Shown: positions 26,630 to 35,572, numbered from the stretch's first letter. The stretch is 64,000 nt of DNA from Nocardia sp. alder85J (GCF_020176955.2 NZ_JAIUCZ020000016.1:62001-126000), one strand, 5' to 3'. Made by a program: numbers and translations. Notes: a model not told the origin generated them from the letters alone.

Positions 26630-27601
26630 TCAGCCCAGGACTGTGGCGATGTCCGCGGCGGCCTCCGGACCGTACGCGGCGGCGATGCGGTCCAGCGCGG
26701 TCTGCCGTTCCAGCTGCCACTCCTGGGTGCCGGTGGTCTCCAGCACCAGCACGGCGACCAGCGAACCCAGCTGCGCGGAACGCTCCAGGCTCAGGCCCGC
26801 GGTGTGGCCGGTGAGGAAGCCCGCCCGGAAACCGTCGCCGACGCCGGTCGGATCGACCTTGCCCAGCTCGGGAACCACCTCGACGTACACCTCGACGCCG
26901 TCCGGGCCGATGATCTGTACACCCTTGGCGCCCAGCGTGGTGACCCGGATGCCGACCTGGCGGCCGATCTCCTCCGGGCCGAGGCCGGTCTTCTGGAGCA
27001 GCAGGCCCCACTCGTACTCGTTGGTGAACAGGTAGGCGGCGCCGTCGATCAGCCGCAGCGCCTGCTCGCCGTCGATCAGGGCCAGCTGCTGCGAGGGATC
27101 GGCGGCGAACGGGATGCCGAGCTTCCGGCACTCGTCGGTGTGCCGGGTCATCGCCTCCGGATCGTTGGCGCCGATCAGTACCAGTTCCAGCGGGCGGCTC
27201 TCGGTGAGCTCGGTGAGGGAGATCTCCCGGGCCTCGCTCATGGCGCCCGGGTAGAACGACGCGATCTGGGCCATCGACTCGTCGGTGGTGCACACGAAGC
27301 GAGCGGTCTGCGCGGTGGTCGACACCCGCACGGCGGAGCAGTCGACACCGTGGCGCTCCAGCCAGTCGCGGTACTCACCGAAATCCGGGCCGACCGAACC
27401 GACCAGCAGCGGGCTGCGGCCGAGCAGGCCCATGGCGTACGCGATGTTGCCGGCCACGCCGCCGCGCCGGATCACCAGGTCGTCGACCAGGAAGCTGAGT
27501 GAGACATGTTCCAGCTGGTCGGCCAGCAGCACGTCGGAGAACTTTCCGGGGAAGCGCATCAGATTGTCGGTGGCAATGGATGCGGACACAGCGATGGTCA
27601 C
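26630..27601 (-). CDS. adoK: Adenosine kinase, PfkB family
   Basis: 323 residues. It phosphorylates adenosine to AMP in purine salvage. The PfkB fold shows RRGGVAGNIAYAMGLLG (sugar site, ~46-61), FYPGAMSEAREISL, TTLGAKGVQI, and the anion-hole/catalytic motif DPTGVGDGF (250-258, catalytic Asp256). The protein lines up closely, from memory, with mycobacterial AdoK (Rv2202c), which is ribokinase-like and bacterial-type rather than the eukaryotic form. One visible difference is GVGDGF where I recall GVGDAF. GTG start with AAGGA 9 bases upstream. It precedes the Fe-S carrier gene's terminator region in the same direction. Confidence 0.93.
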   Translation of the reverse strand: MTIAVSASIATDNLMRFPGKFSDVLLADQLEHVSLSFLVDDLVIRRGGVAGNIAYAMGLLGRSPLLVGSVGPDFGEYRDWLERHGVDCSAVRVSTTAQTARFVCTTDESMAQIASFYPGAMSEAREISLTELTESRPLELVLIGANDPEAMTRHTDECRKLGIPFAADPSQQLALIDGEQALRLIDGAAYLFTNEYEWGLLLQKTGLGPEEIGRQVGIRVTTLGAKGVQIIGPDGVEVYVEVVPELGKVDPTGVGDGFRAGFLTGHTAGLSLERSAQLGSLVAVLVLETTGTQEWQLERQTALDRIAAAYGPEAAADIATVLG

Positions 27602-27705
27602 GGAGTTCGGTCCTTTGTGTGTCGAGGCGGGAATCAGCCGGAGCCCTTGTCGCCCTTAGCGTACCGTGTACGCATCGATCGAAGTAAGGGGCACGCGCAC
27701 ACGAA

Positions 27706-27736
27706 CAGCGCGGGTCCGTGCTCGGGACCCGCGCTG
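27706..27736 (-). terminator. Terminator after the Fe-S assembly gene
   Basis: Perfect 12-bp stem (CAGCGCGGGTCC 27706-27717, complement 27725-27736), 12 bases past the stop on the minus strand. Confidence 0.85.
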
Positions 27737-27747
27737 TGGGAAAAATC

Positions 27748-28104
27748 TCAGTTGAAGCTGTCGCCGCAGGCGCAGGAGCCGGTGGCGTTCGGGTTGTCGA
27801 TGGTGAAACCCTGCTTCTCGATGGTGTCGACGAAGTCGATGGAGGCGCCCTGCACGTAGGGGGAGCTCATCCGGTCGACGACGAGGCTGACGCCGGCGAA
27901 CTCGACGACCAGGTCGCCGTCGAGGATGCGATCGTCGAAGAAGAGCTGGTAACGCAGGCCCGCGCAACCACCCGGCTGCACGGCGATCCGCAGCGACAGA
28001 TCGTCGCGACCTTCCTGATCCAGCAGCGCTTTCGCCTTACCGGCGGCGGCCTCGGTCAGAGTGACACCGTGGGTGGCGGTCGCGGTCTCGTTCTGCACAG
28101 TCAT
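27748..28104 (-). CDS. A-type iron-sulfur cluster carrier (HesB/IscA/ErpA)
   Basis: 118 residues. The three conserved cysteines are C47 (PGGCAGLRYQ), C111 and C113 (GSCACGDSF), the ligands used by A-type carriers to hold and deliver Fe-S clusters. Length and motif order are standard. It matches Rv2204c in position and type. ATG at 28104 with AGGAGAG upstream. In this window LipA is an Fe-S enzyme that could be a client, but no direct link can be read from sequence. Confidence 0.95.
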   Translation of the reverse strand: MTVQNETATATHGVTLTEAAAGKAKALLDQEGRDDLSLRIAVQPGGCAGLRYQLFFDDRILDGDLVVEFAGVSLVVDRMSSPYVQGASIDFVDTIEKQGFTIDNPNATGSCACGDSFN

Positions 28105-28447
28105 GAACTCTCCTAAGGACCTGTGTTCAACCCGTGAACAGCGCTCGGCGACAAGCTCCGCGCTCGCCTGCCGTCAACGCAGGTTCGCGGTCGGCTATTC
28201 CAATCTTGCCACTCTGAGGGCCGCCGCGTGTTCGCGCACCCCGAAAACTCCCCGGAGATTCCCCACAGCAGGGCGTGCGAAATTTCGGGATGACCGTACC
28301 CCGTGTCCAGGGGAATTGTCGCCCGGAGCGGTTCCATGCCGGAGAACCCCGGGTGACCGGCGGTAGAACAGCAGGTACACGGTGGCAAGCGCAAGCCCAG
28401 GCCGGACCGCATTTCCGGACAGGGCGGATATCGAATAGCCTGGTCGC
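28105..28447. other. 343-base divergent intergenic region
   Basis: Between the Fe-S carrier (minus) and the DUF3043 gene (plus). Apart from the carrier's ribosome site at the left edge and a -10 element at the right edge, I see no coding frame with plausible composition, no strong inverted repeat and no RNA gene. Confidence 0.6.
28436..28441 (+). promoter_or_regulatory. -10 element of leaderless DUF3043 transcript
   Basis: TAGCCT ends 6 bases before the GTG at 28448. Confidence 0.55.
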
Positions 28448-29101
28448 GTGAAGTTCCTCCGCCGCGGCGATGCCAGCACCACCGACACCCTCGCCGAAGA
28501 GCCCTCGGCCGTTCCGGCGGGTTCCGGCGGAGCGGCCACCACCGCCGGCAAGGGCCGGCCCACCCCGAAGCGCCGAGAGGTCGAGGGCCGCCGCCGCGGC
28601 CCGATCGCGCCTGCTCCGATGAACTCCAAGGAGGCTCGGGCCCGCCGCAAGGTCGGCCGCGGCAATCGGGCCGACCGCAAGGCCGCCTCCGCCGATCGCC
28701 GCGCCGCCGCGGCCGATCGCCGCGCCCGCATGCTCGCCGGTGAGGACAAATACCTCTTACCGCGCGATCGCGGGCCGGTCCGTGCCTACGTCCGCGATCT
28801 GGTCGACGCCCGCCGCAATCTGGTGGGCCTGTTCATGCCGCTGGCGCTGGTGCTGATCCTCACGATGTTCCTGACGCCGCTGGTGCAGGGATATGTGACG
28901 ATCGCCATGCTGGTCATGATGCTGTTCATGGCGATCGAGGGTGTCCTGATCGGCCGCACCATCAACAAGCGGGTGCGGGAGCGGTTCCCCGACGCCACCG
29001 AATCGACGCTGTCGCTGGGCTGGTACGCCTTCGTGCGCGCCTCCCAGATCCGCCGTATGCGCGCCCCGAAGCCGCGGGTGAGCCCCGGCGAGAGCGTGTA
29101 G
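28448..29101 (+). CDS. DUF3043 membrane protein
   Basis: 217 residues. The N-terminal ~100 residues are disordered and very basic (KRREVEGRRRGPIAP; RADRKAASADRRAAAADRRA). After ARMLAGEDKYLLPRDRGPVR comes LVDARRNLVGLFMPLALVLIL, a two-helix hairpin (about 125-170), and a basic cytoplasmic tail. This is the actinobacterial DUF3043 family, function unknown. GTG start supported by the preceding TAGCCT. It stands between the Fe-S carrier and a hairpin shared with the next convergent gene. Confidence 0.9.
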   Translation: MKFLRRGDASTTDTLAEEPSAVPAGSGGAATTAGKGRPTPKRREVEGRRRGPIAPAPMNSKEARARRKVGRGNRADRKAASADRRAAAADRRARMLAGEDKYLLPRDRGPVRAYVRDLVDARRNLVGLFMPLALVLILTMFLTPLVQGYVTIAMLVMMLFMAIEGVLIGRTINKRVRERFPDATESTLSLGWYAFVRASQIRRMRAPKPRVSPGESV

Positions 29102-29119
29102 CGCAGGCTCCGCACCGAC

Positions 29120-29149
29120 AGAGGCACCCCCGCTCGGGAGTGCCTCTTT
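29120..29149. terminator. Terminator after DUF3043
   Basis: AGAGGCAC (29120-29127) pairs with GTGCCTCT (29140-29147) and is followed by TTT on the plus strand, a classical intrinsic terminator. Confidence 0.75.
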
Positions 29150-29178
29150 CCGGCTCTCGGGTCGAATTCGCGGGCGGT

Positions 29179-29367
29179 TCACCCGTGTTCGCGCATGCCG
29201 GTGATGGCACGCAGTTCGGCGGCGATCCGGGCCGAGTCGCGGTCGCGGCCGAGGTCGGGGGAGGCGCCGAGGTCGGCGCCCCCGCGGTGGACGAGGGCGG
29301 TGGTGGCCGCCAGGGCGAACAACAGGATCATGATGGTGAGCATGGCAGTAATTTTTCGCTCATCCAC
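29179..29367 (-). CDS. Small single-pass membrane protein (putative)
   Basis: 62 residues: a short N-terminus, one hydrophobic helix (AMLTIMILLFALAATTALV, about 8-26), then a hydrophilic tail DLGRDRDSARIAAELRAI. A GGAAG lies about 5 bases before the ATG at 29367; MLTIMI 24 bases further in is an alternative start. It shares a 63-base divergent promoter region with the GlxA-type regulator. I do not recognise the family. Supporting points are sensible composition, a flanking terminator and spacing, so it is more than a random frame, but it remains unproven. Confidence 0.45.
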   Translation of the reverse strand: MDERKITAMLTIMILLFALAATTALVHRGGADLGASPDLGRDRDSARIAAELRAITGMREHG

Positions 29368-29394
29368 TTCCCGCCACTAGTGGCAGTAACGACA

Positions 29395-29423
29395 TTGTTC
29401 GTCAAGATGCAGCCACGTAGACT
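29395..29423 (+). promoter_or_regulatory. Promoter of the GlxA-type regulator
   Basis: TTGTTC (29395-29400), 17-base spacer, TAGACT (29418-29423), then 7 bases to the ATG at 29431. The 12-bp palindrome GCCACTAGTGGC (29373-29384) and a repeated TGGCAGTAA (29344-29352, 29381-29389) lie just upstream, candidates for an operator. Confidence 0.65.
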
Positions 29424-29430
29424 CGGCCGC

Positions 29431-30420
29431 ATGCTGTCGAAGGTCGCGGTGGTGTTGAACGAGAACCTCGCCATGTTCGAATTCGGGGTGGTCTGTGAGG
29501 TTTTCGGGCTGGACCGCCGGGAGGACGGTCTGCCGTTGTTCGACTTCCGGGTCTGCGGTGCGGAACCCGGACGGCCGCTGACCAGTGGTTCCCCCGGCGT
29601 CACCGTCACCCCCGGCTACGGGCTGGCGGAGTTGCGCGACGCCGATCTGGTAGCGGTGCCGGCCTTCCCGGTCGCCGCGGACCAGGAATTCGACACCCGG
29701 GTCGTGGATGCGGTGCGCGAGGCCGCCGCGGCCGGGGCGACCGTGCTCACCGTCTGCTCGGGCGCCTTCCTGGCCGGTGCGGCGGGGCTGCTCGACGGCC
29801 GCAAGTGCACCACGCACTGGCGCTACGTGGCGGAGCTGGCCCGGCGCTACCCCGCCGCGACGGTCGACCCCGACGTGCTGTTCGTCGACGAGGGCTCGCT
29901 GATCACCAGTGCGGGTACGGCCGCCGGGATCGACGCCTGCCTGCATCTGGTCCGCCGCGAACTGGGCAGCAACGCCGCCAACAAGATCGCCCGGCGGATG
30001 GTGGTGTCACCGCAACGCGACGGCGGCCAGCGGCAGTTCATCGAACGTCCGGTCGTCGACAACGGCGCCGACAGCCTGGCTGGCATCCTGCAATGGATGA
30101 CCGAACATCTCGAACGGCAGCACACCGTGGAGGAACTGGCCGGCCGCGCGGCGATGTCCACCCGCACCTTCGCCCGCCGTTTCGTCGCCGAAACCGGCAC
30201 CACCCCGGTCAAATGGCTGACCAACCAGCGCATCCTGCAAGCGCAGCACCTGCTCGAGGACACCACCCTGGACCTCGAAACCATCGCCGCCCGAAGTGGT
30301 TTCGGCTCCGCCGCACTCCTGCGCCACCACTTCCAGCAGCACGTCGGCATCGCACCCACCGAATACCGCCGCCGTTTCGGGGGGAGTCCCGCCGTCGCCC
30401 GCGGGCGGTCGCCGCACTGA
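29431..30420 (+). CDS. GlxA-type transcriptional regulator (DJ-1/PfpI-like plus AraC HTH)
   Basis: 329 residues. Residues ~1-190 form a DJ-1/PfpI-like domain with the nucleophile-elbow-like segment VLTVCSGAFLAGAAGLL, followed by ACTTHW-type KCTTHWRYVAEL. Residues ~225-320 are an AraC double helix-turn-helix (MTEHLERQHTVEELAGRAAM, TTLDLETIAARSGFGS). Such proteins sense small metabolites and activate nearby or distant genes; the ligand is unknown. The ATG at 29431 is chosen over an ATG at 29407 because it sits 7 bases after a good -10 box. The start-proximal palindrome suggests autoregulation. Confidence 0.92.
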   Translation: MLSKVAVVLNENLAMFEFGVVCEVFGLDRREDGLPLFDFRVCGAEPGRPLTSGSPGVTVTPGYGLAELRDADLVAVPAFPVAADQEFDTRVVDAVREAAAAGATVLTVCSGAFLAGAAGLLDGRKCTTHWRYVAELARRYPAATVDPDVLFVDEGSLITSAGTAAGIDACLHLVRRELGSNAANKIARRMVVSPQRDGGQRQFIERPVVDNGADSLAGILQWMTEHLERQHTVEELAGRAAMSTRTFARRFVAETGTTPVKWLTNQRILQAQHLLEDTTLDLETIAARSGFGSAALLRHHFQQHVGIAPTEYRRRFGGSPAVARGRSPH

Positions 30421-30601
30421 GTGTGCGAGGCCGGTCCGCGTTCCCGGCGTTTCGTCATCGGTCGCTACGGAGGCAGGGCAGCGGGTCGGCGGGTGGTCAG
30501 GGCTTCGTGAAGGCGGCGACCGTATATATCGGGTCGGGGCGGGGTGAGTGTTGGTCGGCCGCGCCGGGGCGGGTGTGCGGTGTCGCATGGCGGGCGATTG
30601 G

Positions 30602-30607
30602 TACCGT
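30602..30607 (+). promoter_or_regulatory. -10 element of leaderless cobU-cobT transcript
   Basis: TACCGT ends 6 bases before the GTG at 30614. A leaderless start leaves no room for a cobalamin riboswitch; none was recognised upstream. Confidence 0.5.
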
Positions 30608-30613
30608 GCTGGC

Positions 30614-32527
30614 GTGTTGAACGATGCTGCCAGCGGGCGGCCGCTGCGGACGCTGATTCTCGGCGGGGCGCGGTCCGGAAAATCGACCTTCGCCGAGGAG
30701 CTGGCCGGACGGGCCGACGCGGTCCGGTACATCGCGACCGCGCAGGCCGATCCGGCGGACCTCGAGTTCACCGAACGTATTGCGGCGCATCGTGATCGGC
30801 GCCCCGCCGGGTGGACACTCGTCGAAGGGGATCCGGTCGACGCCCTCGCCGATCCGGCCCCGGTGACCCTGATCGACGATCTGGGCACCTGGCTGACCGG
30901 TCGTATCGACGCGCGAGCCGCCTGGGATTCGTCGCCGGGCGTGGTCACGCCCGATGTCGACGCGCTGGTGGCCGCGATCGCGGGGTATCGGCAGCGGCTG
31001 GTCGTCGTCAGCCCCGAGGTCGGGCTGGGAGTGGTGCCCGCCACGGCGTCGGGGCGGCTGTTCCAGGACGAGCTCGGAACGCTGAATCAGCGAGTGGCCG
31101 CGGTGTGCGACGAGGTGTACCTCGTGGTGGCGGGGCGGGCGCTGCGGCTGGATCCGGTCGGGGGTCTCGGGGGCGCCGGGGTGGTGACGGCCGGGGCGCC
31201 GTTGTCGCCCGAGGCGGTGACGGCGGCCATGACCGCTGCCGCGCACGGGGCCGCCGCACCCGGCACGGTGGTGACATCCGCCGTCGCCGGTTCCGGTTCT
31301 GCGACCTCCGCTTCCTCGTCCAGCGCCGCATCCGCGGCCGGTGCCGCCACCGAAAACGGTTCCGCACCGGCGGCATCCGCGTCACCGGCCGAAACTGCCA
31401 CGGCCGCAACGGTTGTCGCACCCGCCATTCCCGGGGCCACCGATCCGATCTACAGCGAAAGCGCCGCACCGGTTTTCGGCCCGGTCACGCCGCCGGACGC
31501 GGGAGTGCGCGCGCAGGCCGAGGCCCGGCAGCTGATGCTCACCAAGCCGCCGGGGGCGCTGGGACGGCTGGAGGCGCTGGGCAACTGGGTGTCCGCCTGC
31601 CAAGGTGCCTGCCCGCCACGGCAGTTCGAGCGGGCCCGGGTGGTGGTGTTCGCCGGTGACCACGGGATCGCCCGGCACGGCGTGTCGGCGTTCCCGAGCG
31701 AGGTGACCGCGCAGATGGTGGCGAACTTCCTCGGCGGCGGTGCCGCAGTGAACGCGCTGTCCCGGTTGGCCGATGCCACCGTGCGGGTGGTCGACATCGC
31801 GGTGGAATCCGATACCGATCCCAGCGTGTCGGCCCACAAGGTACGGCGCTCCAGCGGCGCCATCGACCGCGAGGACGCACTCACCGAGGCCGAGACGTTC
31901 GCCGCGCTGGCCGCGGGCCGCGCGATCGCCGACGAGGAGATCGACGGCGGCGCGGACCTGCTCATCGCCGGCGATATGGGCATCGGGAACACCACGCCCG
32001 CAACGGTTCTCATCGCCGGACTGACCGGTACCGAGCCGGTGGTGGCGGTCGGCCGCGGCACCGGGATCGACGACGCGGGCTGGATGCGCAAGGCCGCCGC
32101 CGTCCGCGACGCGATGTGGCGCTCGCGCCCCCACCTCACCGACCCGGTGGCCCTGCTGCGAGTGGCCGGCGGCGCCGACTTCGCCGCGATGGCAGGCTAT
32201 CTCGCCCAGGCGGCCGCCCGCCGCACCCCGGTGATCCTGGACGGCGTGGTGGTCACCGCGGCCGCACTGGTGGCGGAGTTGCTGGCCCCCGGCGCGAAGG
32301 CCTGGTGGGTCGCCGGTCACCGTTCCGCCGAGCCGTCCCACACCCTGGCCCTGACCAAACTCGACCTGAAGCCCCTGGTGGAGATGGATATGCGGCTGGG
32401 CGAGGGCTCCGGAGCGGTCACCGCCCTCCCCCTGGTCCGCGCCGCGATCGCGGCCCTGTCCGAGATGGCGACCTTCGGCGAGGCCGGCGTCAGCACCGCC
32501 GACGCCCCGGCCGACGCGGTCTCCTGA
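30614..32527 (+). CDS. Fused CobU-CobT: cobinamide kinase/guanylyltransferase and DMB phosphoribosyltransferase
   Basis: 637 residues joining two enzymes of the cobalamin nucleotide loop. Residues ~10-210 are CobU: P-loop ILGGARSGKST, YIATAQADPADLEF, and VVSPEVGLGVVPAT before the RLFQDELGTLNQRVA signature. An Ala/Ser/Thr-rich linker (~215-275) follows. The rest is CobT: VFAGDHGIARHGVSAFPSEV, GDMGIGNTTPATVL and the catalytic Glu in MRLGEGSGAVTALP. CobU makes adenosylcobinamide-GDP; CobT makes alpha-ribazole phosphate. In M. tuberculosis, as I recall, these are separate genes. The GTG at 30614 is preferred on -10 spacing; upstream in-frame starts exist at 30548 and 30587. cobS follows. Confidence 0.92.
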   Translation: MLNDAASGRPLRTLILGGARSGKSTFAEELAGRADAVRYIATAQADPADLEFTERIAAHRDRRPAGWTLVEGDPVDALADPAPVTLIDDLGTWLTGRIDARAAWDSSPGVVTPDVDALVAAIAGYRQRLVVVSPEVGLGVVPATASGRLFQDELGTLNQRVAAVCDEVYLVVAGRALRLDPVGGLGGAGVVTAGAPLSPEAVTAAMTAAAHGAAAPGTVVTSAVAGSGSATSASSSSAASAAGAATENGSAPAASASPAETATAATVVAPAIPGATDPIYSESAAPVFGPVTPPDAGVRAQAEARQLMLTKPPGALGRLEALGNWVSACQGACPPRQFERARVVVFAGDHGIARHGVSAFPSEVTAQMVANFLGGGAAVNALSRLADATVRVVDIAVESDTDPSVSAHKVRRSSGAIDREDALTEAETFAALAAGRAIADEEIDGGADLLIAGDMGIGNTTPATVLIAGLTGTEPVVAVGRGTGIDDAGWMRKAAAVRDAMWRSRPHLTDPVALLRVAGGADFAAMAGYLAQAAARRTPVILDGVVVTAAALVAELLAPGAKAWWVAGHRSAEPSHTLALTKLDLKPLVEMDMRLGEGSGAVTALPLVRAAIAALSEMATFGEAGVSTADAPADAVS

Positions 32528-32770
32528 CCGGCAACCCGGTGCGCCGCACCGACTACGAGGTAGCCGGCACCGGCCCGCACCGGCCCGGCCGTCCGGATCC
32601 TTGCCGGACACCGCGGTCGCGTGCCGGTCGGGGAGTCGGCGACAGCTACTGCCAGGTGGTGGTCGCGGATATTGCGGGATCGGCCGATGCGCGACGGGCT
32701 GCCCTCCCGAGGATGTCGTGAGATTCGGGACGGGTGTCGGAGCATCGCGGACGTCCGGGAGGGTCGGGCG

Positions 32771-33523
32771 GTGCTGACCGGGTTGCGGCTGGCGGTGTCC
32801 TGGCTGACGGTGTTGCCGGTGCGGGGGCCCGAGACGGTGGATCGGTCGGCGGCGAAGCGGGCGATCGCGTGCGCTCCGGTGGTCGGGGTGCTGCTGGGGG
32901 CGGCGGCGAGTGCGGTGCTGTGGACGGTCGGTGCGGCGGGTGGCACGGATCTGCTCGGCGGGCTGCTGGCGGTGGCGGGGCTGGCGCTGGCGACGCGGGG
33001 GATGCATCTGGACGGGCTCGCCGACACCTTCGACGGACTCGGAAGTTACGGCCCGCCGGAGCGGGCCCGCGAGATCATGAAAAGCGGTGGGGCCGGGCCG
33101 TTCGGGGTGGCCGCGCTGATCTTCGCGATCGGCATCCAGGCGCTCGCGCTGGGCTCCCTGGCCGGATCGCGGCGGTGGTTCGCGATCGTGCTGGCGCTCG
33201 CGCTGGGGCGGATCGCGGTGGTGCTGGCCTGCCGGATGGCCGCGGAGGCGGCACCGGGTGCGGGGTTCGGCGCGCTGGTCGCCGGGACCCAGTCGATGAC
33301 CACCACCGCGGTGTGGGTCGTCGGCGCGCTGGCCGCCTCGGTGTTCGCGGTCCCCGGCACCTGGTGGCTGGGTCCGGTCGCGGTGGTGGCGTCGCTCAAC
33401 CTGGCCGCTGTCCTGGTACGGCACTGCACCCGCCGCTTCGACGGCCTCAACGGTGATGTGCTCGGTGCGGCACTGGAACTGACCGTCACCGCCGCTGCCG
33501 CACTGCTTTCGCTGCGGCCGTAG
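32771..33523 (+). CDS. cobS: Adenosylcobinamide-GDP ribazoletransferase (cobalamin synthase)
   Basis: 250 residues, integral membrane enzyme that joins adenosylcobinamide-GDP and alpha-ribazole to finish cobalamin. Marks: GLRLAVSWLTVLPV at the N-terminus, the metal-site motif MHLDGLADTFDGLGSYG, several hydrophobic helices, and RRFDGLNGDVLGA near the C-terminus. The GTG at 32771 has GGGAGG about 9 bases upstream; the frame extends further but without family similarity. It is separated by 243 bases from the cobU-cobT fusion, whose products are its substrates. Confidence 0.94.
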   Translation: MLTGLRLAVSWLTVLPVRGPETVDRSAAKRAIACAPVVGVLLGAAASAVLWTVGAAGGTDLLGGLLAVAGLALATRGMHLDGLADTFDGLGSYGPPERAREIMKSGGAGPFGVAALIFAIGIQALALGSLAGSRRWFAIVLALALGRIAVVLACRMAAEAAPGAGFGALVAGTQSMTTTAVWVVGALAASVFAVPGTWWLGPVAVVASLNLAAVLVRHCTRRFDGLNGDVLGAALELTVTAAAALLSLRP

Positions 33524-33638
33524 CGCGAAGTCCCAGATCTCCTCGGCGTGCGGCCGCCGGCGCGCGTGCGCATCCGTATTCAGGCGGGAAGCCGGCGCGG
33601 CCGGTGGCCGGCCGCGGAAGTACCGGGGTGCGGCGGGC

Positions 33639-35477
33639 TCAGTGGTCGGAGCGGGGGCGGGTGAGGGTGAACTTGTCGACGACCTTCAGTTCGCTGGTCG
33701 GGCCGGTGAGGGCGTAGTAGGTGCCGGTGATGGTGGTGTTACCGCCGGGTTTGCCGGGGTCCACGTCGAAAGCGCAGAAGCCGTAGGGGTTTTCGGCGTC
33801 CTTGACGGCGGACCAGGGGGCCTGTTCCATGACGTAGACGGGGGTCTTCTTGCCGGTGGCGGCGGCGACGGGGCCTACCGAGGTGATGACGCGGCACTGC
33901 CGGCCGGGGAAGAACAGGGTGTTGGAGGGGGCCGAGGTGCCGCCGCCGCCGATGACGAGATGGACGGTGCCCTTGGTGGTGTCCACGACGTCGGTTGTCG
34001 TGTCCGCCGGTTTCGGGGTGAGGGTGTCGGTGCCGAGGACGCCGCGGACCGGGTGGGTGCGCTCGTAGTGGTGTTCGTGGCCGGCCAGGACGAGGTCGAC
34101 CTGGTACTTGTCGAACAGGGGGAGCCATTCCTCGCGGATGGCGCGGTCGCCGCCGTTGAACTTGTCGGCGGAGGAGATCGCCGTCTGGTGCATGAAGACC
34201 ACGAGCCAGTCGATGTTCTTGTCGCCGCGGGCCTTCGCCAATTCGGTTTCCAGCCAGCGCTTCTGGGCGCCGCCGGAGTAGCCGCGGACGTAGGTGTTGC
34301 CGGCGTCCTGGTAGCAGATGTCGTCGTTGGCGAGGGCGATGATCCGCACGCCGCCGACGGTGAAGGCGTACCAGAGGCCCTTCGAGAGGTCCTCGCCGCC
34401 GTTGTCGGGCACCGAGAAATAGGTCTGGAACGCCTGGTAGCCGATCGGGCCGTTGCCCACCTCGTTCTCGTGGTTGCCGGGGGCGGGCATCCACGGGCGG
34501 TAGCGGGCGGAGCGGGAGTTGTTGGCCCACCAGTCGTTCCAGGTGCGGACCCGGTCGTCGGCCAGGTTGGCGTAGCAGAGGTCGCCGTTGACCAGGTTGA
34601 AAAGCGGTGCCAGGCGCTCGATTCCGGCGGTGACGTCGCCCGCGAACGGAGAGCCGAGGTTGTCGTTGACGTAGGTGGGGGCCGCGACGCCCAGAGAGCT
34701 CATGACGGGGGCGGCGGACATCCGGCCGAGGGTCGGGGTGCCCTGGTCGCCGAAGCTGGTGAACCGGAACGCCGCCCGGCCCGCGGGGGCGGTGCGCAGC
34801 GTGCCCAGTTCCGGCGGGGCGCCGTCGTGGCCCGCGGAGTAGACGTAGTCGGTGTCCGGGGTCAGGCCGGTCAGCCGCGCGTGGTGGACCTGAACCTCGG
34901 TGCCGGACTTGGCATCCCGGTAGGTCCTGGTCTCGGCGTCGATGCTGGCGCCGAAGGTGTCGGCGGCGGTGCCGAACCGCACCACCGGCTTGCTCACCGA
35001 ACCGTAGGTGTGCCAGGAGACCACCGCCTCCCGCGCCGCGTCCGCGCCGAATTGCAGGTGCAGACCCGAAACACGCGGCGCGGCAGCGCGATCCGGCACG
35101 ACGGCCAGGGTCGCGGAGCGGGGCCACGCCGCGGTGCCGGAATCGGAGTCGCCGGTGGACAGCGCGACCGCGCCGCCGCCGACGGCGAGACCGGCCACCG
35201 CCGCACCCGCCGAGGCGCCGAACAACCAGCGGCGGTTCACCAGATGCGGGCCGCCGACAGCCTCCGGTTGCGGGACGGCACCCGCCGCCGCGCTGGATCC
35301 GCCGCTGTCGGATGCGGGTGCCGTGCTCGCGCTGCCGGAGGCCGCACTCGCTTCGGCGGGTGTCGAATCCGGTGTGCCGGTGGACGCAGGTCCAGGCACC
35401 GCGCCTGCATCGGACTCGGACGGGTTGTCGGCTGCGGAACTGGGAACCTGATCCTCGCTCATGCCAACACCCAACAC
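33639..35477 (-). CDS. Secreted purple acid phosphatase-like metallophosphoesterase
   Basis: 612 residues. After ~80 disordered Ser/Ala/Pro-rich residues comes NRRWLFGASAGAAVAGLAVG, a twin-arginine-like signal, so export or membrane anchoring is likely. A fibronectin-like purple-acid-phosphatase N-domain (HLQFGADAAREAVVSWHTYG) precedes the five-block dinuclear metal site: FTSFGDQG, NGDLCYANL, PGNHENE, VVFMHQTAI and GHEHHYER. It would hydrolyse phosphoesters outside the cytoplasm. GTG at 35477 has GGAGGAG 10 bases upstream; the ATG at 35462 is the alternative. Its place between cobS and asnB is probably incidental. Confidence 0.93.
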   Translation of the reverse strand: MLGVGMSEDQVPSSAADNPSESDAGAVPGPASTGTPDSTPAEASAASGSASTAPASDSGGSSAAAGAVPQPEAVGGPHLVNRRWLFGASAGAAVAGLAVGGGAVALSTGDSDSGTAAWPRSATLAVVPDRAAAPRVSGLHLQFGADAAREAVVSWHTYGSVSKPVVRFGTAADTFGASIDAETRTYRDAKSGTEVQVHHARLTGLTPDTDYVYSAGHDGAPPELGTLRTAPAGRAAFRFTSFGDQGTPTLGRMSAAPVMSSLGVAAPTYVNDNLGSPFAGDVTAGIERLAPLFNLVNGDLCYANLADDRVRTWNDWWANNSRSARYRPWMPAPGNHENEVGNGPIGYQAFQTYFSVPDNGGEDLSKGLWYAFTVGGVRIIALANDDICYQDAGNTYVRGYSGGAQKRWLETELAKARGDKNIDWLVVFMHQTAISSADKFNGGDRAIREEWLPLFDKYQVDLVLAGHEHHYERTHPVRGVLGTDTLTPKPADTTTDVVDTTKGTVHLVIGGGGTSAPSNTLFFPGRQCRVITSVGPVAAATGKKTPVYVMEQAPWSAVKDAENPYGFCAFDVDPGKPGGNTTITGTYYALTGPTSELKVVDKFTLTRPRSDH

Positions 35478-35536
35478 CCGCCGGGTGCTCCTCCGACCAC
35501 AACGCGGCGAACGATGAATGAATCAGCATGAGAAAC

Positions 35537-35566
35537 CGCTGTGCCGGGTCCACGCCCGGCACAGCG
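35537..35566 (-). terminator. asnB terminator
   Basis: Perfect 12-bp stem (CGCTGTGCCGGG 35537-35548, complement 35555-35566), loop TCCACG, followed on the minus strand by GTTTCTC. It lies 6 bases past the asnB stop. Confidence 0.85.
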
Positions 35567-35572
35567 AACGGG

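Noticed and set aside
30421..30613. Cobalamin riboswitch before cobU-cobT
   Set aside because: No recognisable B12-box consensus, and the start appears leaderless.
31382..33424. 680-codon open frame opposite cobU-cobT and cobS
   Set aside because: Composition is His/Arg/Gln-rich shadow; both cob genes are clear on the plus strand.
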